From Phytoseiulus persimilis (lineage: Eukaryota; Arthropoda; Arachnida; Mesostigmata; Phytoseiidae): a stretch of 64,000 bases of DNA. The DNA is taken from the NCBI GenBank assembly GCA_037576195.1, contig CM075104.1, positions 20,910,211 through 20,974,210 on the forward strand. Reading direction: 5' to 3'. Shown here piece by piece: positions 12,489 to 25,300 of this stretch; position 1 is the first letter of the stretch, and the number at the start of each line of letters is the position of its first letter. A program made the position numbers and the translations under genes. Below the pieces are notes generated by a model. It was given only the letters and a program-made list of their open reading frames with translations. It made no database searches and was not told where the DNA came from.

Positions 12489-12920
12489 AGGCTGTATTGG
12501 TTGAAACAAGCCCCAATATGTTGGAGCCGAAGGCTCGTAAACTCCCTTCAGGAAGCAGAAATGACGGACAGTTCGGCTGACCCGTGTCTATTTCGGCAAG
12601 CTAGAGCTGGCGAGTCCCTCCACGTGAAAACCTGTCTTGATGACAGTCTCCCCGGAGGGAGTGACGATGGAAAAATCCTGAACTTCGTTGTAAAGCTGAA
12701 CATTATCGTCGATGTCACGATGGAAACTCTTGAGAGCCAGCTCAGGATGGAGGTCAGTCTGAGCTAGCAGTCAAGCCGCACATCTGTATAAATCAAGCCG
12801 CATACCCAAAGCGGATTCCTGAGCCTTTCCGGAAGAATGAGCCGATTCCTTCTCTATACTGAGGATTCTACTGTTATGTGTCCCGCAACGCTTCGTGAGG
12901 CGACTCGTGTCGGAAGTATT
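12489..12920 (+). mobile_element. Degenerate Ty1/copia reverse transcriptase fragment
   Basis: The frame 12489-12767 reads LYWLKQAPICWSRR, then SSADPCLFRQ, then CLDDSLPGGSDD, then METLESQLRMEVS. This is the order of the copia RT motifs (LYGLKQAPRCW, ADPCLF, the catalytic YVDD box, and the GMEIS region). The catalytic box is altered to CLDD. A stop follows at 12765-12767. Further on, CPATLREATRVGSI near 12.87 kb resembles the next copia segment in another frame. No LTRs or other domains were found, so it is a dead fragment. Confidence 0.65.
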
Positions 12921-15900
12921 GTGCCCTAACGGAACGCCTCGGAAACCCAGCTGCAAGCAGAAGTTCACGAGGCGTATGGCGCGTGTGGAGACCGAGCGGC
13001 TCGGATGCTTCCAAAATGAGAAGAGAGAAAGTGAGGAACTGTAGGCAGTCTCATGCATCTTTCTGATGCCTCGCGTCCAGAGATGGCTTCCGTGGTCAGA
13101 GAAACTGCCTTACAGTCCGAGTCTTACACCGCGTCAAACGCTCTGAGACTGCCTTGCTAAGAACCACATCAAGGTTCGCCGTTCCGGGAATATCCTCCTG
13201 ACCACAAATGAAATAGCTGCGGCCAGCGACTGCGCTAGAGAAATGATTCGAAAATTTCCGAGATCGGAGGCATCCCTCCTTCGGTCCCCGCCCGCGCACG
13301 CCACTGAGAAAGATTGAATTTCAGATCGACCGATCTGTCCAACGTCCTTGTGGTTCTATCATAGACGATGCACCATGGTCTCTCTCGAACAGCGAGAGCT
13401 ATCGACGTCTCGAAACCGCAAACATTTCAGCGCAACTTACTTTGATAATTCAAGTCTTAGGCTGTCGGTAGAGTTTGTGATGCGGTCTACTTTCGATACC
13501 GGACCCTGGAATTAAAATCTCTCCGCGATCAACGCGGATACATTCTTAAACATGGTCAATAACGAACCATACACGATTTATTGCTGCATCGATCCCACGA
13601 GCGAATGCGTAGCAATTATCCGGTGGATTCTCGATCACAAATATTCTGACGAGCGTTAAGAATTCAACGGAAGTGAAGCTCAGCCCGGCTCCCTCGGTGG
13701 AGAAGCTCGCGAGCGGAAGCGGGAACTGCTCAAACTCGTAAGCGGGCGTAAACTCTGCAAGTCTATAACACAGTAAAAGCCGACAAACTTCTCCTTTGAA
13801 TACGACACTGAGATCAAGATTTACTGTCCCCAGTCATGATAGATAACGCGGATGACGGCTCTATGTTTAATGTGCGAACTTGCAGCGAGCGAGATGACCA
13901 CCCCTACGTTCCTCGCTCGGTGAGCGGCTTGGAAGTTTCCGCTTCTTCCCAGTGAGAGATATGAAGTGCCCGCTAGCTCATGAAGGTGGCCGTAAATCAT
14001 GGCGGGTGCCCTCTGTTCAGCTCTCTCGGGGCTTTTCCATATACTGCCTCCGAGTTCATCCAAGTGTCTAGTGTTCTCCTTTTTTCAACGGTCTCGACTC
14101 GCAGTATTCCCCCACCTCTGCTCCTATTGAAAACCAAGACCTCTCGCTCCTGACCGCGAATCCCCATGATGGACAGCGGTATGAGGGGACCTAAAATGAG
14201 ACAAGGAGACTGAATTTCGGCTACTCCCGATGTCAATGAAGTTCACGAAGTGTTTGAATGTAATACAATTCGATTATCCCTCCGCGGTGCGTGCGGAACA
14301 ACACCTGAAGAATATTGCAGGCGCGTTTTCTCGACAGGTCGGCTGCCCAGAATCCGTTTCGTGCAGGAGGCGATTCGCAACACGGCGGTGTCCCGTACAG
14401 GATTCGCATTATTTCTATGATGTACTATCAAGAACGATGTTCGCAACTCTATTCTCTGATATTAAAGCAGTATGTCCGGCTGGCAATAAAACCCTGCCAG
14501 CTCCTATGAGATTCAGGCTCAATGTTTGGGTTCGTTCGTTCGTTGCTACAGCCGCTTTATGAACCTCGCCAACCTCCGCTGAACCGGCACTGCGACGATC
14601 CCAGCTCCCTAATATTCGCGAGCGTCGGGCCGCTATTTCTCGGCCGTCGTTTCCTCGAAAAGTGCACGATATCCTCAGTTTCCTGCTGGAAGTTATGTTC
14701 CTCATCTACAGGATGAGCGCCGACTGTTGGTGACGTCTTTAGCCCCCCAGCATCTCGTATTCAAAAACATCGCGAGCCCGGAATCATGTTGGAACCTCTG
14801 TTCGAACTGGCACTAACTGCCGGCTGGCACACCATGGTCAACCGTCCCAACGCTCTGCTTCGCCCAAGGCCTCATCAGAGGCAACTTGATGAGTTCATAT
14901 TAATAGATTTCCGCCCGAAATTGATGGCGATCCCCCCTCCCTAACAGTGCCCGGAACCCTCAGGCTCTGCCGTAGGGCAAGGGTTGATTTCTTTCCCCAC
15001 TCGAGAATCAACTGATGGACCCGAGCAGCCGCTAAATCCGGAGCGTCTCACAGGCCCTGGTGCATGATTCCAGCATCGGGAATCCTTACTTCCGATGGAG
15101 AGTCCTGGTCGGCGTTTTGTCTCGGTCGAGCTATCTCTCGCGCTTAGTCGTTGTATTCCGCACCCCAGGATACGACTCCAACAATTCCATATCGGGCAAA
15201 TGAGTCGCTCAAAACTAGGGAGGTTTGGCGGCAGGGAGGTGCACGCTCACTATGATGCTCTTTCATACCAATGAAAACATTCGCTTCAGTTCGGTTCAAT
15301 CCAATGATGTCATGTGATAACTGTCCAAATTTATTTCTCAGTATCATTATCAACATATTCGAGGAAATGCGTTCTTCCTCTTTGTCATGCTCATTATCGT
15401 CGCCATCTTTATAATTATCAATATTATTCTCATTTTCATATTAACAAGCAAATATTACTTCATTGTAGGGATAGAGCCTCGATGAGTTGGTGGCACCCAA
15501 AATGGCCATGTTCCTATCATTTGCATGTTTCCGTTGATCTGTCCCTTTCTCCGCGGTGAACCGAAGCCTCGAATCTGGCTACTGTAAATTAGTGCTCAGC
15601 TGTTCATCCTCCATTCTTGCTCCTGACTGCTCAACGCTCATACAATAAATATACGCATTTTGATGTCTTCCACCAGCTTTGTTGTGGTCGTTCTCTGCTT
15701 ACATGCCGTTGCAAAGTCTGTCGTTTCAAAACACGAGTAAGAGCCGCACTGTGTGAAGCAGGCCGGCGGATCGACTGGAACGTCTACGCTCCGCGCTGAC
15801 ATCTTCATGTCTGGAAGCTGGACAAGCTGATGAGCCATCTGCTCAACCAGATGCACTACCTGCCGCTTAACCGGCGGGCCTACAAAGCAGCTCAAAGAAA

Positions 15901-18900
15901 TAAGCCATCGGTTGGCGGGTAGCTGTTTCCCTCGGGCGGCCGCAGAACTCGTCGCGGAACTCGCAGATTAACTCGACTGCCTTCGGTGACAGGTCGCGGT
16001 TGCGATATCATCGCCGAGGGCCGGTGCCTCGCAACTGCTTGTCGTAATGACTGGTCCGAACAGCGGAGTACAGCTGTGAGCCGACGACTGCTCTCGCCAT
16101 AGAGTACTGGAGAGTGAATGCGAACAGATCGAGGTAACAACGGGAAAGACACGAACGTCCATCTCGCATCCAAGGTTCAACAGCACTTTTTATCAGCTAA
16201 AGCATCACATTTTGTTCTGTTGATGTCATCGGTTGCCCTTGCAGGAGGCCACGGGCCTAACTGAGTTTGGAGCGACGAAATGTTAGTGATCCCGCAATCA
16301 TCCGCCATAGAGCCTCAAACAGTGGGCTCCGCTGAGATTGGCACCAGTGTAAAATCAATCCAGCAGAGCTCGAAGGAGAGATTCGATCAGCGTGAGAAGC
16401 TACAGCGCTCTGTTCGAATGACTGGAGAGAGCAGCCTGCTCTCCCGGAGTTGAAAAAGAAAATGTGTAGATGGTCGGAACTCGTCCTTACTTTGAGACAG
16501 CGTTAACGCGAAAGGCAGCCGATTCCATGATCGTATGCTCTTCAATAAGACGGGACGTCCGCGGCGCGTTCTGGGGGAAGCTGATGTTGAAGTGCACGGT
16601 TCCACTTGAGTGCAGGAGCGTTCATTTGGATTGGGGATTCACTCGAACTATCCACTCGAGAAACATCACAAAACGGCAGGTTTGCGTCGGTATAGCGATG
16701 ATCACGCAATATTTACGAGGTTGGAAAAATCTGAAGAGGTCAAACTCCAACGCCTAACTTTGTCGGGAAAACTTTGCGATGGATGATCTTAGCGGCTCCA
16801 AGCACACTGCCTACAGCTATCACCGATCAATGAAATTCATGTTGGGATGATAAATGTGTGAGGTAACAAACGAGCGATTGAAGCGACATATTCGCAGATG
16901 TTGAGAGTCACATTGCTCCACATCTCTCTGTGACTGGATCGTCGCAGAGTTGAACCTATCACGGTCGCTTGATACATTATCCCTGAGGATAGCAAACTAA
17001 GCAATCGTTCTAGCCTACAACGGATACTTCCAGTCAACTCACAATCGTGCAGCAGTCTTACGCGGGAAAAGTCGTCTTATCTTCAAAGTTCGTCTCAATT
17101 CTTGTATATGACATCTCATACATCTCATACCGTCATCTAGAAGGTTATATCCAAAGTATGGATGCATTTATAGTTTCGTGATACTCTGCGTATCACATTC
17201 TCCGGTCCGCTCCCAAACCTCAGACTTTGTATTTCCTCGAGTGAACATGCAGCATGGCAAGGGAGTGAAGATTCAGCCATTGTTCGTTTCGTCAGTGCAA
17301 GATTCATTTCGTTCTCTCCTTTGTTCTGAGAAGAAAGCCATAACCTGTTTGAACGTATCATTCTGACTGAAAGTCGTTGGAGCCTTCGATCGTCGCCGAC
17401 AACGCCTCCTGTCGGCGAAGCCATTTCATGCCTTCTCCTGCACAGAACCAAGAGACAGCTAGTTGTTGAATCCTCCATCGCGTTCTATGCGAGGCAAGAC
17501 GCGAACCGACTGCATCGTTCACAATTCACGATCATCATCACTGTTCCCGCCGGAGTGAGGGGCTGTCGTTGTCAGTTTCCGAAGCACTGCTATGCATGCA
17601 ATCGAACGGATCGCGATACCGGTTTGAATGCTTCTCGAAGTAGTCTCCGAAAGAGTCTGTACGAGTTTGTTGCTAACGCACATGGATGCATCGACAATCA
17701 GTCAGAAGTTCACCGCGATGAGAGAACGCCCTTCTCCTCGGCGTGCGTTGTGAGATTTTCAGCCCTTTTTGCCTCTTAAACATTAGCGAGATCCTCAGCT
17801 CAACACAATCGCGAAGTCTGGTGTGTGGGCTGGGGGGATTCTCGCATGCGGGAGCAGACTCATGGAATGTCTGCAGCCGGAGAGCGAAACGACATTTGCA
17901 TCTAGCTTCGAATGGAACTTTTCCATCTCGTTTTTGTTCGAGTCTTCCAGCATCCTTGAGAAGAATGGATCCACGCGTGTCTATTGTATGATCACTCGAG
18001 CGGCGTGGCTGCGTGTTCTGCTCTCCTCGATGAGCTCGCGTTCGCTTATCTGTTCTACTGAATATTCTGTGGAATGTACCTAAGTAATACGATTGCGTTC
18101 AATTCATTGATCTCGCCAACCTTGAGTCGACTGAGGGCGTCAACAACTGTTAGCCCGCGTTTCCTCTTCTTCTCGCAGAGCCAACCTCCAAGTGGTCAAA
18201 GTCGACTTGGCTAACGTCGACAGGAATACCTTTTATATATCACACCAGTACTTGAACAGGAGTCTTTCATCTTGGTTGATTCGGCACAGAAAATAATGGT
18301 GGAAAGAGATTATCCCCTTAGTTGTTCTGCTCCTCCGTCAACGAGACCAGCCGGAAAAGCTACCTGCCCCCTAAGTGAAGCTCACGAGCTACTCGGTCGA
18401 ACAGTTGGAGCGAAGGCAGCCGTACGCATTTGATTGACTCTCTACATGAAAGTTTCATCGTCACTCATACTTTGCATTTTCCTGAAGTTTCGCTGATGTG
18501 ATCTCTTCCGGCTGCACGACCTCGGTACAGTCTTGGTGCTGCGAAGCGAGTCTTGCGAAAGACTTCTCCCTTGCGGACTGTAAGGCTTAGAGGCTATTGA
18601 AGACTGGCTTGAGGGCGATGAGGTAATGGCATTCTTTCTGGATCGTTTATGCCGCGATTGAGGTTTGACCGCGGACCGTCAGATGATCGACTCCTTATTT
18701 CTTTCATCGCTGTCACTGCCACTAGCGAACTCAGAATCTGTGGGACATTCTGCTCCTGCAAATTTGAAGCGACGTCAGTTCACGTCATCTCTAGTTCCTG
18801 CTCTTGAATTTGAGAGACTTAGCACCAACGAACCAGCCGCTAGCGCGCCTCACAGGTGATGAGACCTGACTACGAGCTCATTTCGAAATGTGATGAAGAG

Positions 18901-19071
18901 CGCTAATCGCTGACCGGACCGAGAATGTGTTCGCGAATCACATCGACAAACGTGTGCTCATCGATTCCAGAATCGTCGCCGATGCTCACAGCCGATCTCG
19001 GGCTCTTCACCCGGAGACACTATCCTGATGTTAGGGCCGCTCGTCGCCCCCTGAAAACCCGCTGATGCGAA
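12921..19071. other. Intergenic, no recognisable gene
   Basis: About 6 kb with only short ORFs in all frames. No family similarity, RNA gene or clear transposon end was identified. An unrecognised 3' UTR of the CNG channel could extend into the upper end of this stretch, but no AATAAA was seen on the - strand close to the stop at 19072. Confidence 0.55.
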
Positions 19072-19319
19072 TCATGAATACTCACGGAGTTGTTGCGGAG
19101 AACACTGGTGCTGATTCTTCGTGGAGATGTGCATCTCGATTTCGGCCAATCGATTTTCAACTTGCCACGTTGATTGAGAAAGCTTTATACTCATGGTGGC
19201 GTTTTCGGTTTCCAGGGTAACAAGTCTTTCACGGAGACGTTTGATTTCATTCAAAAGATCTTCTTGGTCCCTGGGTGCACTTCCCAATACCGTGGGGCTG
19301 TGCGCTCCGCTATGGATCC
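19072..19319 (-). CDS. CNG-like channel exon 6: C-terminal leucine-zipper coiled coil
   Basis: Begins after a weak acceptor (CCATTCCAG) at 19321-19320 and encodes [20 protein letters not shown] and on to [13 protein letters not shown], a regular heptad pattern. It matches the C-terminal zipper (CLZ) that sets subunit number in CNG channels. The frame ends in TGA at 19072-19074. A strong GTGAGT overlaps the last codons at 19085, so one more exon may exist downstream; none was found. Confidence 0.65.
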
Positions 19320-22300
19320 CTGGAATGGTCGCGTGTTCCCGGCTAACTCATTCAAGTTCTGTCTCTCTCGTAGGTCCGACTCATGGTTCCCCGATGCGGC
19401 CTCATCGTACTGGCTCTCGTAGCGGAGATGCCCCCGACCTAGAGCCTATTTTCTGCTCTGATCTATCCATGATATGAGCGAGCAGGGTGACTTTTGAGGG
19501 CGGCTGGCTGTCTTTTTCATGTGTCGGCTCGAACCCGCATCGAGGTCACGTGGAGGAGTACGGAAGGCGAGATGAGTGGAAAGTGGACAGTGCCGACGAA
19601 TTCGAGTTTGCCGTGGCCTCGAACAAGCACCGAGACGAACGATCGCTGTGACGAGATTGCGCCAAGCGCCCTGAAGTCCCGCATGTGGAGGACCCCCGCA
19701 TCGAACTCTATGAGGAATAAGTTTCCCTGGACTGGGGGCGTGCGTGATACTGGAGGTTCTTCCACCGCGAGACTTGGGGTGCTCGCAGTCGCCGAGACGG
19801 CCCTCGAGAACTCACCTGAGGCTTGGAGTGGGCTAGGAACAAACAAATGAGTTTGCCCCGTCCCAGTTGCAGTACTTGAGTTGCCCGGAGAAGTACCATA
19901 AAGAGCGGTAGGTGGCGCTACTGTGGTTGGTTCATTGCTGCTGCTCACGGGACTGACGTTCGTGTAATCGGTATACGGTGAGCTTCGACTCGCGAGAACT
20001 GGCGTTCCAGTTGGAATGGGAATGAAAGCGTGAGGCCCTGCAAGGAAGGAGAGAACTGAGACCTCAACCTCATCGAAGACCTCCGATGGCGATGCTTCAA
20101 CTACGTGCTTCTGGCAATCTCGCGAGCTCCAACGAGAGCACTTCCCCCAAGAGCTTCGAGTCGAACTCCCGAGAGTGAGGCGCGGGTGAACGGAAAGCGC
20201 TGTCACCGATCCCCTCTGCTGCTGTCGACGGGCTGAAGTTTCGTTTGTCAATAAAAGCACTCTCGTTCTGGTGACCTCCTCTCCACATGCGCTGCATCAG
20301 CGGCTGACAATGTGGTCTTCCACAACGGAACACAGGATCTACATTTCTCAAGTCTGCGGCCCTCTCTATCAGTGCTGTTCGTGAGCTCTGGGAGTCAGCT
20401 CAAGAATGGGACCGGACGAGAACACACGGAGGGGTGGGCAGTGAAACCTTGCCCCGTTCCGGCTCTCATTAGAAGATTCGGCCGTTGCGATACGCCGGTC
20501 ATCGTTTGTGCGCCTAATGTCGTCCCAGGGCGGAGTTCGCCTTCCACGGCAGCTTCTTTCCCATGACAGTTTCAGCGCGACCCCCGGCGGCGGCGTCGAC
20601 GACGGCAGACAGATAGAAGCAGCTCGCCGACCTCGTGAATGATGCGCTGGCATGAGGCTTGATGATAGTTCCATCCAAACAAAACTAATCATTTCTCCAA
20701 CTGCGCTCGGCAGACGAGGCGGGAACCACCAGCCTCCGCTGATCGCCGCTGTGCGATCCCTTTCTCGATTTTTTCTCCCTCAACGTTGGACCAGATGACC
20801 TTCGAGATGGGACCGCTCGCGACATCGAAAAAAAAGAGACCCGATTTTAAACGAGGAGGCCGCAGCGCAAGAGAGCATTGCTTCTCCTGCTCCTTGACCG
20901 CGCAAGTGCCCGCCCCGGAGGGGCTGCCCGTGGTAGATTGCAGAGACTCTCACTGCTCATGGGAGCACACGTCGGGCGTGCAAGTGAATCTCAGTCAGAT
21001 GGAGGCACCGAACAAAGCGATAGCGGTAGGAGTGAACGTGGAGAGGAGGGATGACGTCGTGCATACCTTGCAACGTGAAAGTGGTTCCAGCGTGTTGAGG
21101 TGACCCCGGTGGCAGATTCAAAAACTGAGGGAGAGGGGATGAAGGAGGGTGATAGTGTTGTTGGGCGTGAAGATGAGGGGATCGCCCGGCGATGGACGAG
21201 GAATGAGGATAAGCACGTTGAGGTCCGGCGGCTGTCGCTGAACTCGCGTGTCGACCCGTCGTCTGAGCCGGGGACGTCCGCAAACTAGAATGACAGCACG
21301 TAGAGCGTTGCTCCGAGAGATAAGAGGATGTACGCACATGTCCTTCTCGTTGGCCTCTAGGACTCGAACCTAGGGATGACGGGATATTTAGATTCACGGC
21401 CAGGAGGCTTCTCGCTCGCACTATTGATGCTCTTTCGAGGCTTCGCAAAAGTAGGATTCGGAGCATTGCAGATCGAAAAATCCGAAACCTCTCTCGATCT
21501 GATTGTCGGAGAGTATTGAATACAACTGATTCGATTTGCTCACAGGTAGATGATGCTTTAGTGGCTTTCGGTCGAGCAACTCCGTTGTCCTGAACAGGAG
21601 TATCTTCCAGGGTCTTTTTTCCGCGAGACTCGAGCAATCCTGGGGTGCTTCTGCTGCGCCCCATGGCCACTAGAATGAGGGAAGTCGCGGCATTACTTCT
21701 CAGTCGACTCAACTCCTCGCTCGCGGTATTTCTCTCATCGCCAGTATGCATCTCATCATCAAGTTGTACTTTCATTCTGAACTCCGATGTTCTTCGTAAA
21801 ATTTATGTCTATGCGTCTGCCTTACGACGTCCGCACAATTCCTCGAGCGGGGCGTCTAGCTTAAGGCACAGAAGATTCGAGCGGAAGGAGCGCCCCATTC
21901 GAGAGATCTTCATTCTTCCAATTTGAAAAGGATGAGGAGAGTCAACATTCACGAAGGGCCGTTGCTCGAACGGCGGAAGTGAACTGATCGATGCGTTGCA
22001 GCACTTTGGCAACTGTCATGGAAACCGGAGGCCAGACGCGAAATGAGCTCTTGCGAGTTTGAGAACCCGTCAAACAAATCGCCTCCGGAGGCCGCGAAAC
22101 GCTCCGCCAAGCAATTCGTTTGCGATGAGCAAATCGTGACGAGCACAAATACTCCGTAATGGCGTTCGCTCTCATCGGAGAACGAATAGAATTTTGGACT
22201 CCGCCCTAGGCTTTGCCATATCCGCAAGGTGCCGCACTGCCTTACGGTGTGGATTGCGCATTTCAAACATACATAGACTCCTCCATCCAAACAAACGGGA

Positions 22301-25300
22301 GCCACGTCGTCGATCAGCTGAGGTTCACGCGACGTCAGATGCCGGATTCGGCACGTTTTCAGCGTGCGGGTTCGATTGCGTCTAGCGTCATCCTCGTCCC
22401 CGGATTCCTTGTACGGTTCAACTACGACTCAAGGCGACACACCCCGGACGTGACTCTGTGTTATCGAAGATTCGCTCGAATGTTCTCCTCTTCGTGACCG
22501 GATGAGAGGTGTGGTGAAGATGAAAATTATTGACAACAGCGCGAGTCTACGCTTCCCGATGGCACAAGCTTCTCCAAAATTCCTTCACACATACACAACA
22601 TTCAGCTCCCACTCCACTACACCTAAAATATCAAGAAACTCATCGTACGCCACATACTCCTGATTTGAGATTGCAGCAACGGAGAGTCAAAAACCTCCTC
22701 AACAACGACAACGCGCGCAGAGAGGGAAATCAGGTCAACTGAGAAGGAGAATTCTCCAACAAAGGAATAGAAAGAGAAGCATTTCGGCGATGCCAAAACT
22801 ACAGAAGCGTCTAGAATCGAACGAGTCCAATCTGCTCGAGACAATCCAATCGTTCCGTCGGCACTAGTTTGTGCTCGTGATGGATTCCAATCAAGATGAC
22901 CTCGAACGATTCGATACCAAAACCCAGTTTCCCAATACTCCGCTCATTCGCCCCACGCCGTTATGCATTCGCTGGCAAGAACGCATGAGACAACACGCTA
23001 CGACACAAAAAAGCTATTTTAGATCCGCTTCAATTCGCATGTGGCCGACCGACACAGCGTACTGATCGAAATTTGCATTTCTATTCGCCGAGCTACGCTA
23101 GACTAGACCAGACTTCAGTCGATCTTGTCTGTTCTACGATAGTCTACACAGAGTCGACGCATCTATCGTAGACTTCTGCCAACGATTCTCCTAGAGCTAG
23201 AGCGATTAGCTAGCTAACAGACCTTTTTCAAGCTCAAGCAATTCTTCGCCGAGTCCGGCTTCGGAAGCGTAGACCCTAGATCTGGCGGCTCTGTCGAGCG
23301 GATGCATGCGCGCGTAGGGATAGTTGGACGTGAGCGGTAAACCGTCACAGTAGTCGCTCGGATGTGTCAGGTAGGATTGTGCCAAGTGGACTTGGGTCAG
23401 CGGCGTCAACCACCTACTTTTCTTAATGGGCTCCTTTTTGTACTTTTCTAGGCGTTTCACGGCTATTGCTTCAAGTCGCACTCTGGCGGCTGGATAGTCC
23501 TTCAGCACGTCCCACATGTCGTGCTTGTACAAACAGAACAGATCTGAATAGCCGACGGAACGGACCGAGGCAGTCCTGCGGTTACCCGCGGTGCCCATGT
23601 TGAGAATAGAGATCTCTCCGAAATAACTGCCGGCCCGAAGTGTGGCTAACACGGTTTTTCCGTCGTCGGCAACGACCTGTAGTTTGCCCCTGTTCACAAT
23701 ATACATTTCCTTTCCAACCTCGCCTGAAAGAAACAGAGAAACTTTTAGCTCTACTTCACCGCCGAGATCGCCGGCCGAGTGGAGCTTGCCACATCGATGC
23801 TCAGATGGAATTCACGGGAAGCGCCGCAATCTGCGCTCAGTTCGTTTCCCGAGGAGACATTCCATGACGATAAGTCCAGTGCAGTACATTTCCCGCTCGC
23901 TTCAGCGGCATGATAGCAGGGACGATGACGACGACGGCGGCGGCGGCGAGGATGACGACCATTACTAGCAGACCACTCTCAGTTCTGATGGCTGGGGTCA
24001 ACGAGCGGAGAACGCTCACATGAGACATTTCACAGACCCGCGACGCCGCCCGGACTATCATTATGATATGAGGTATTGCTGGACGTCGTCTGCTCATGCC
24101 CAAAGCACAGAGCTCGAGTTCCCCACACGGACTCACGCTCGCGAAGCTTCGCGCCCGCCATTCGGGAAAGGATAGTTTCCTTCGTTGGCGTTCGTCCTCC
24201 CGCTCGAAGCTACCGAGCTCCGTCTCGGAACCGGAGGTTTGCACGAGAGCTCAGTTCTCTGCCCACATCCACTCTTTGAGTTGCCGATGATGCCTAAGAC
24301 AAGCGGCTGCGACCAAACTCACCTTTTCTGCATATGTAGTCTCCAGGCGAGAAGAGCACGGGCCGAAGTCGAAGCACCAGTTCACAGAGAAAGCCCGCCT
24401 CGGTGTTCTGAAAGATCTCCACTCGCTTGAGGGTGTCGAGATGGACGTGGATTGCGATTTCGGCCTTGAGTTTGTCGGGGAGACAGCCGACGGAGCGCTC
24501 CTCGTCCGACGACTTCTGAGTCATCCACAAGTAGTCGAACCACCGGATGACCTTGTTCTGCAAGTGGTCCGGGACGTGTCGCATCCTCATGTAGGTTTTC
24601 ACGGCATCCAGTTTCGCTGCGAACGAAAGTTGATTTGAAGCCAAACCGGAGGGAACTGAGCACCGAAAAACGGATCGACTGGATCCCTACGCCGGCAAGT
24701 TGCCGGCCAAAAACAAACAGTTCCCCAATTTGAATAAGGAACGACGAGATGGGTGGGCGTACGAAAAAGGAGAGCTGGGATGGAGTCGCTTCCTCCAGTC
24801 CGTCCGTCCGACCGACCGCAACGAGGACGAGAAGGAAAAAGTAGAGACGGACAGGGCGTACATTATTCATTAGTAGAAAGAGGCAGGAGAGGCAACGGTC
24901 GAAGAGCACTCGCGATGTGACACAGCGAGAGCGACAGATAGAAAAACGAGCAAGCGAGACAGCTCACACAGGGAGCGGAATAAGCCCTGCAGCCAATTAT
25001 GCATAGCTAATACTGGCAGCCGACGTCGCAACGCGCTCCGGAGTTAAGAACCCCGGGAAAACGCTGCGCTTCGGATATTTTTTCTTTCACACGGAAGAAC
25101 ACAGATTGTCACGGTGCGGAAAGGTGCGCTGATGACACATCCGAAATCTGAGTTAACCATGAAGCCGCACCGCGAGATTTCCAACGTACATGCCAAGGGA
25201 CGAACATAGGGACTCGTCAGGTGTCTCGAGACATGCTAATGCGAGAGTCGATCACATCAAAAACCAGTGATTGATATTGACCGCTGACTCCACCGGCACT

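Noticed and set aside
21340-21430. tRNA-like T arm (CTAGGTTCGAGTCCTAG on the - strand)
   Set aside because: No matching D arm, anticodon arm or 7-bp acceptor stem at the right distance, so not a tRNA gene.
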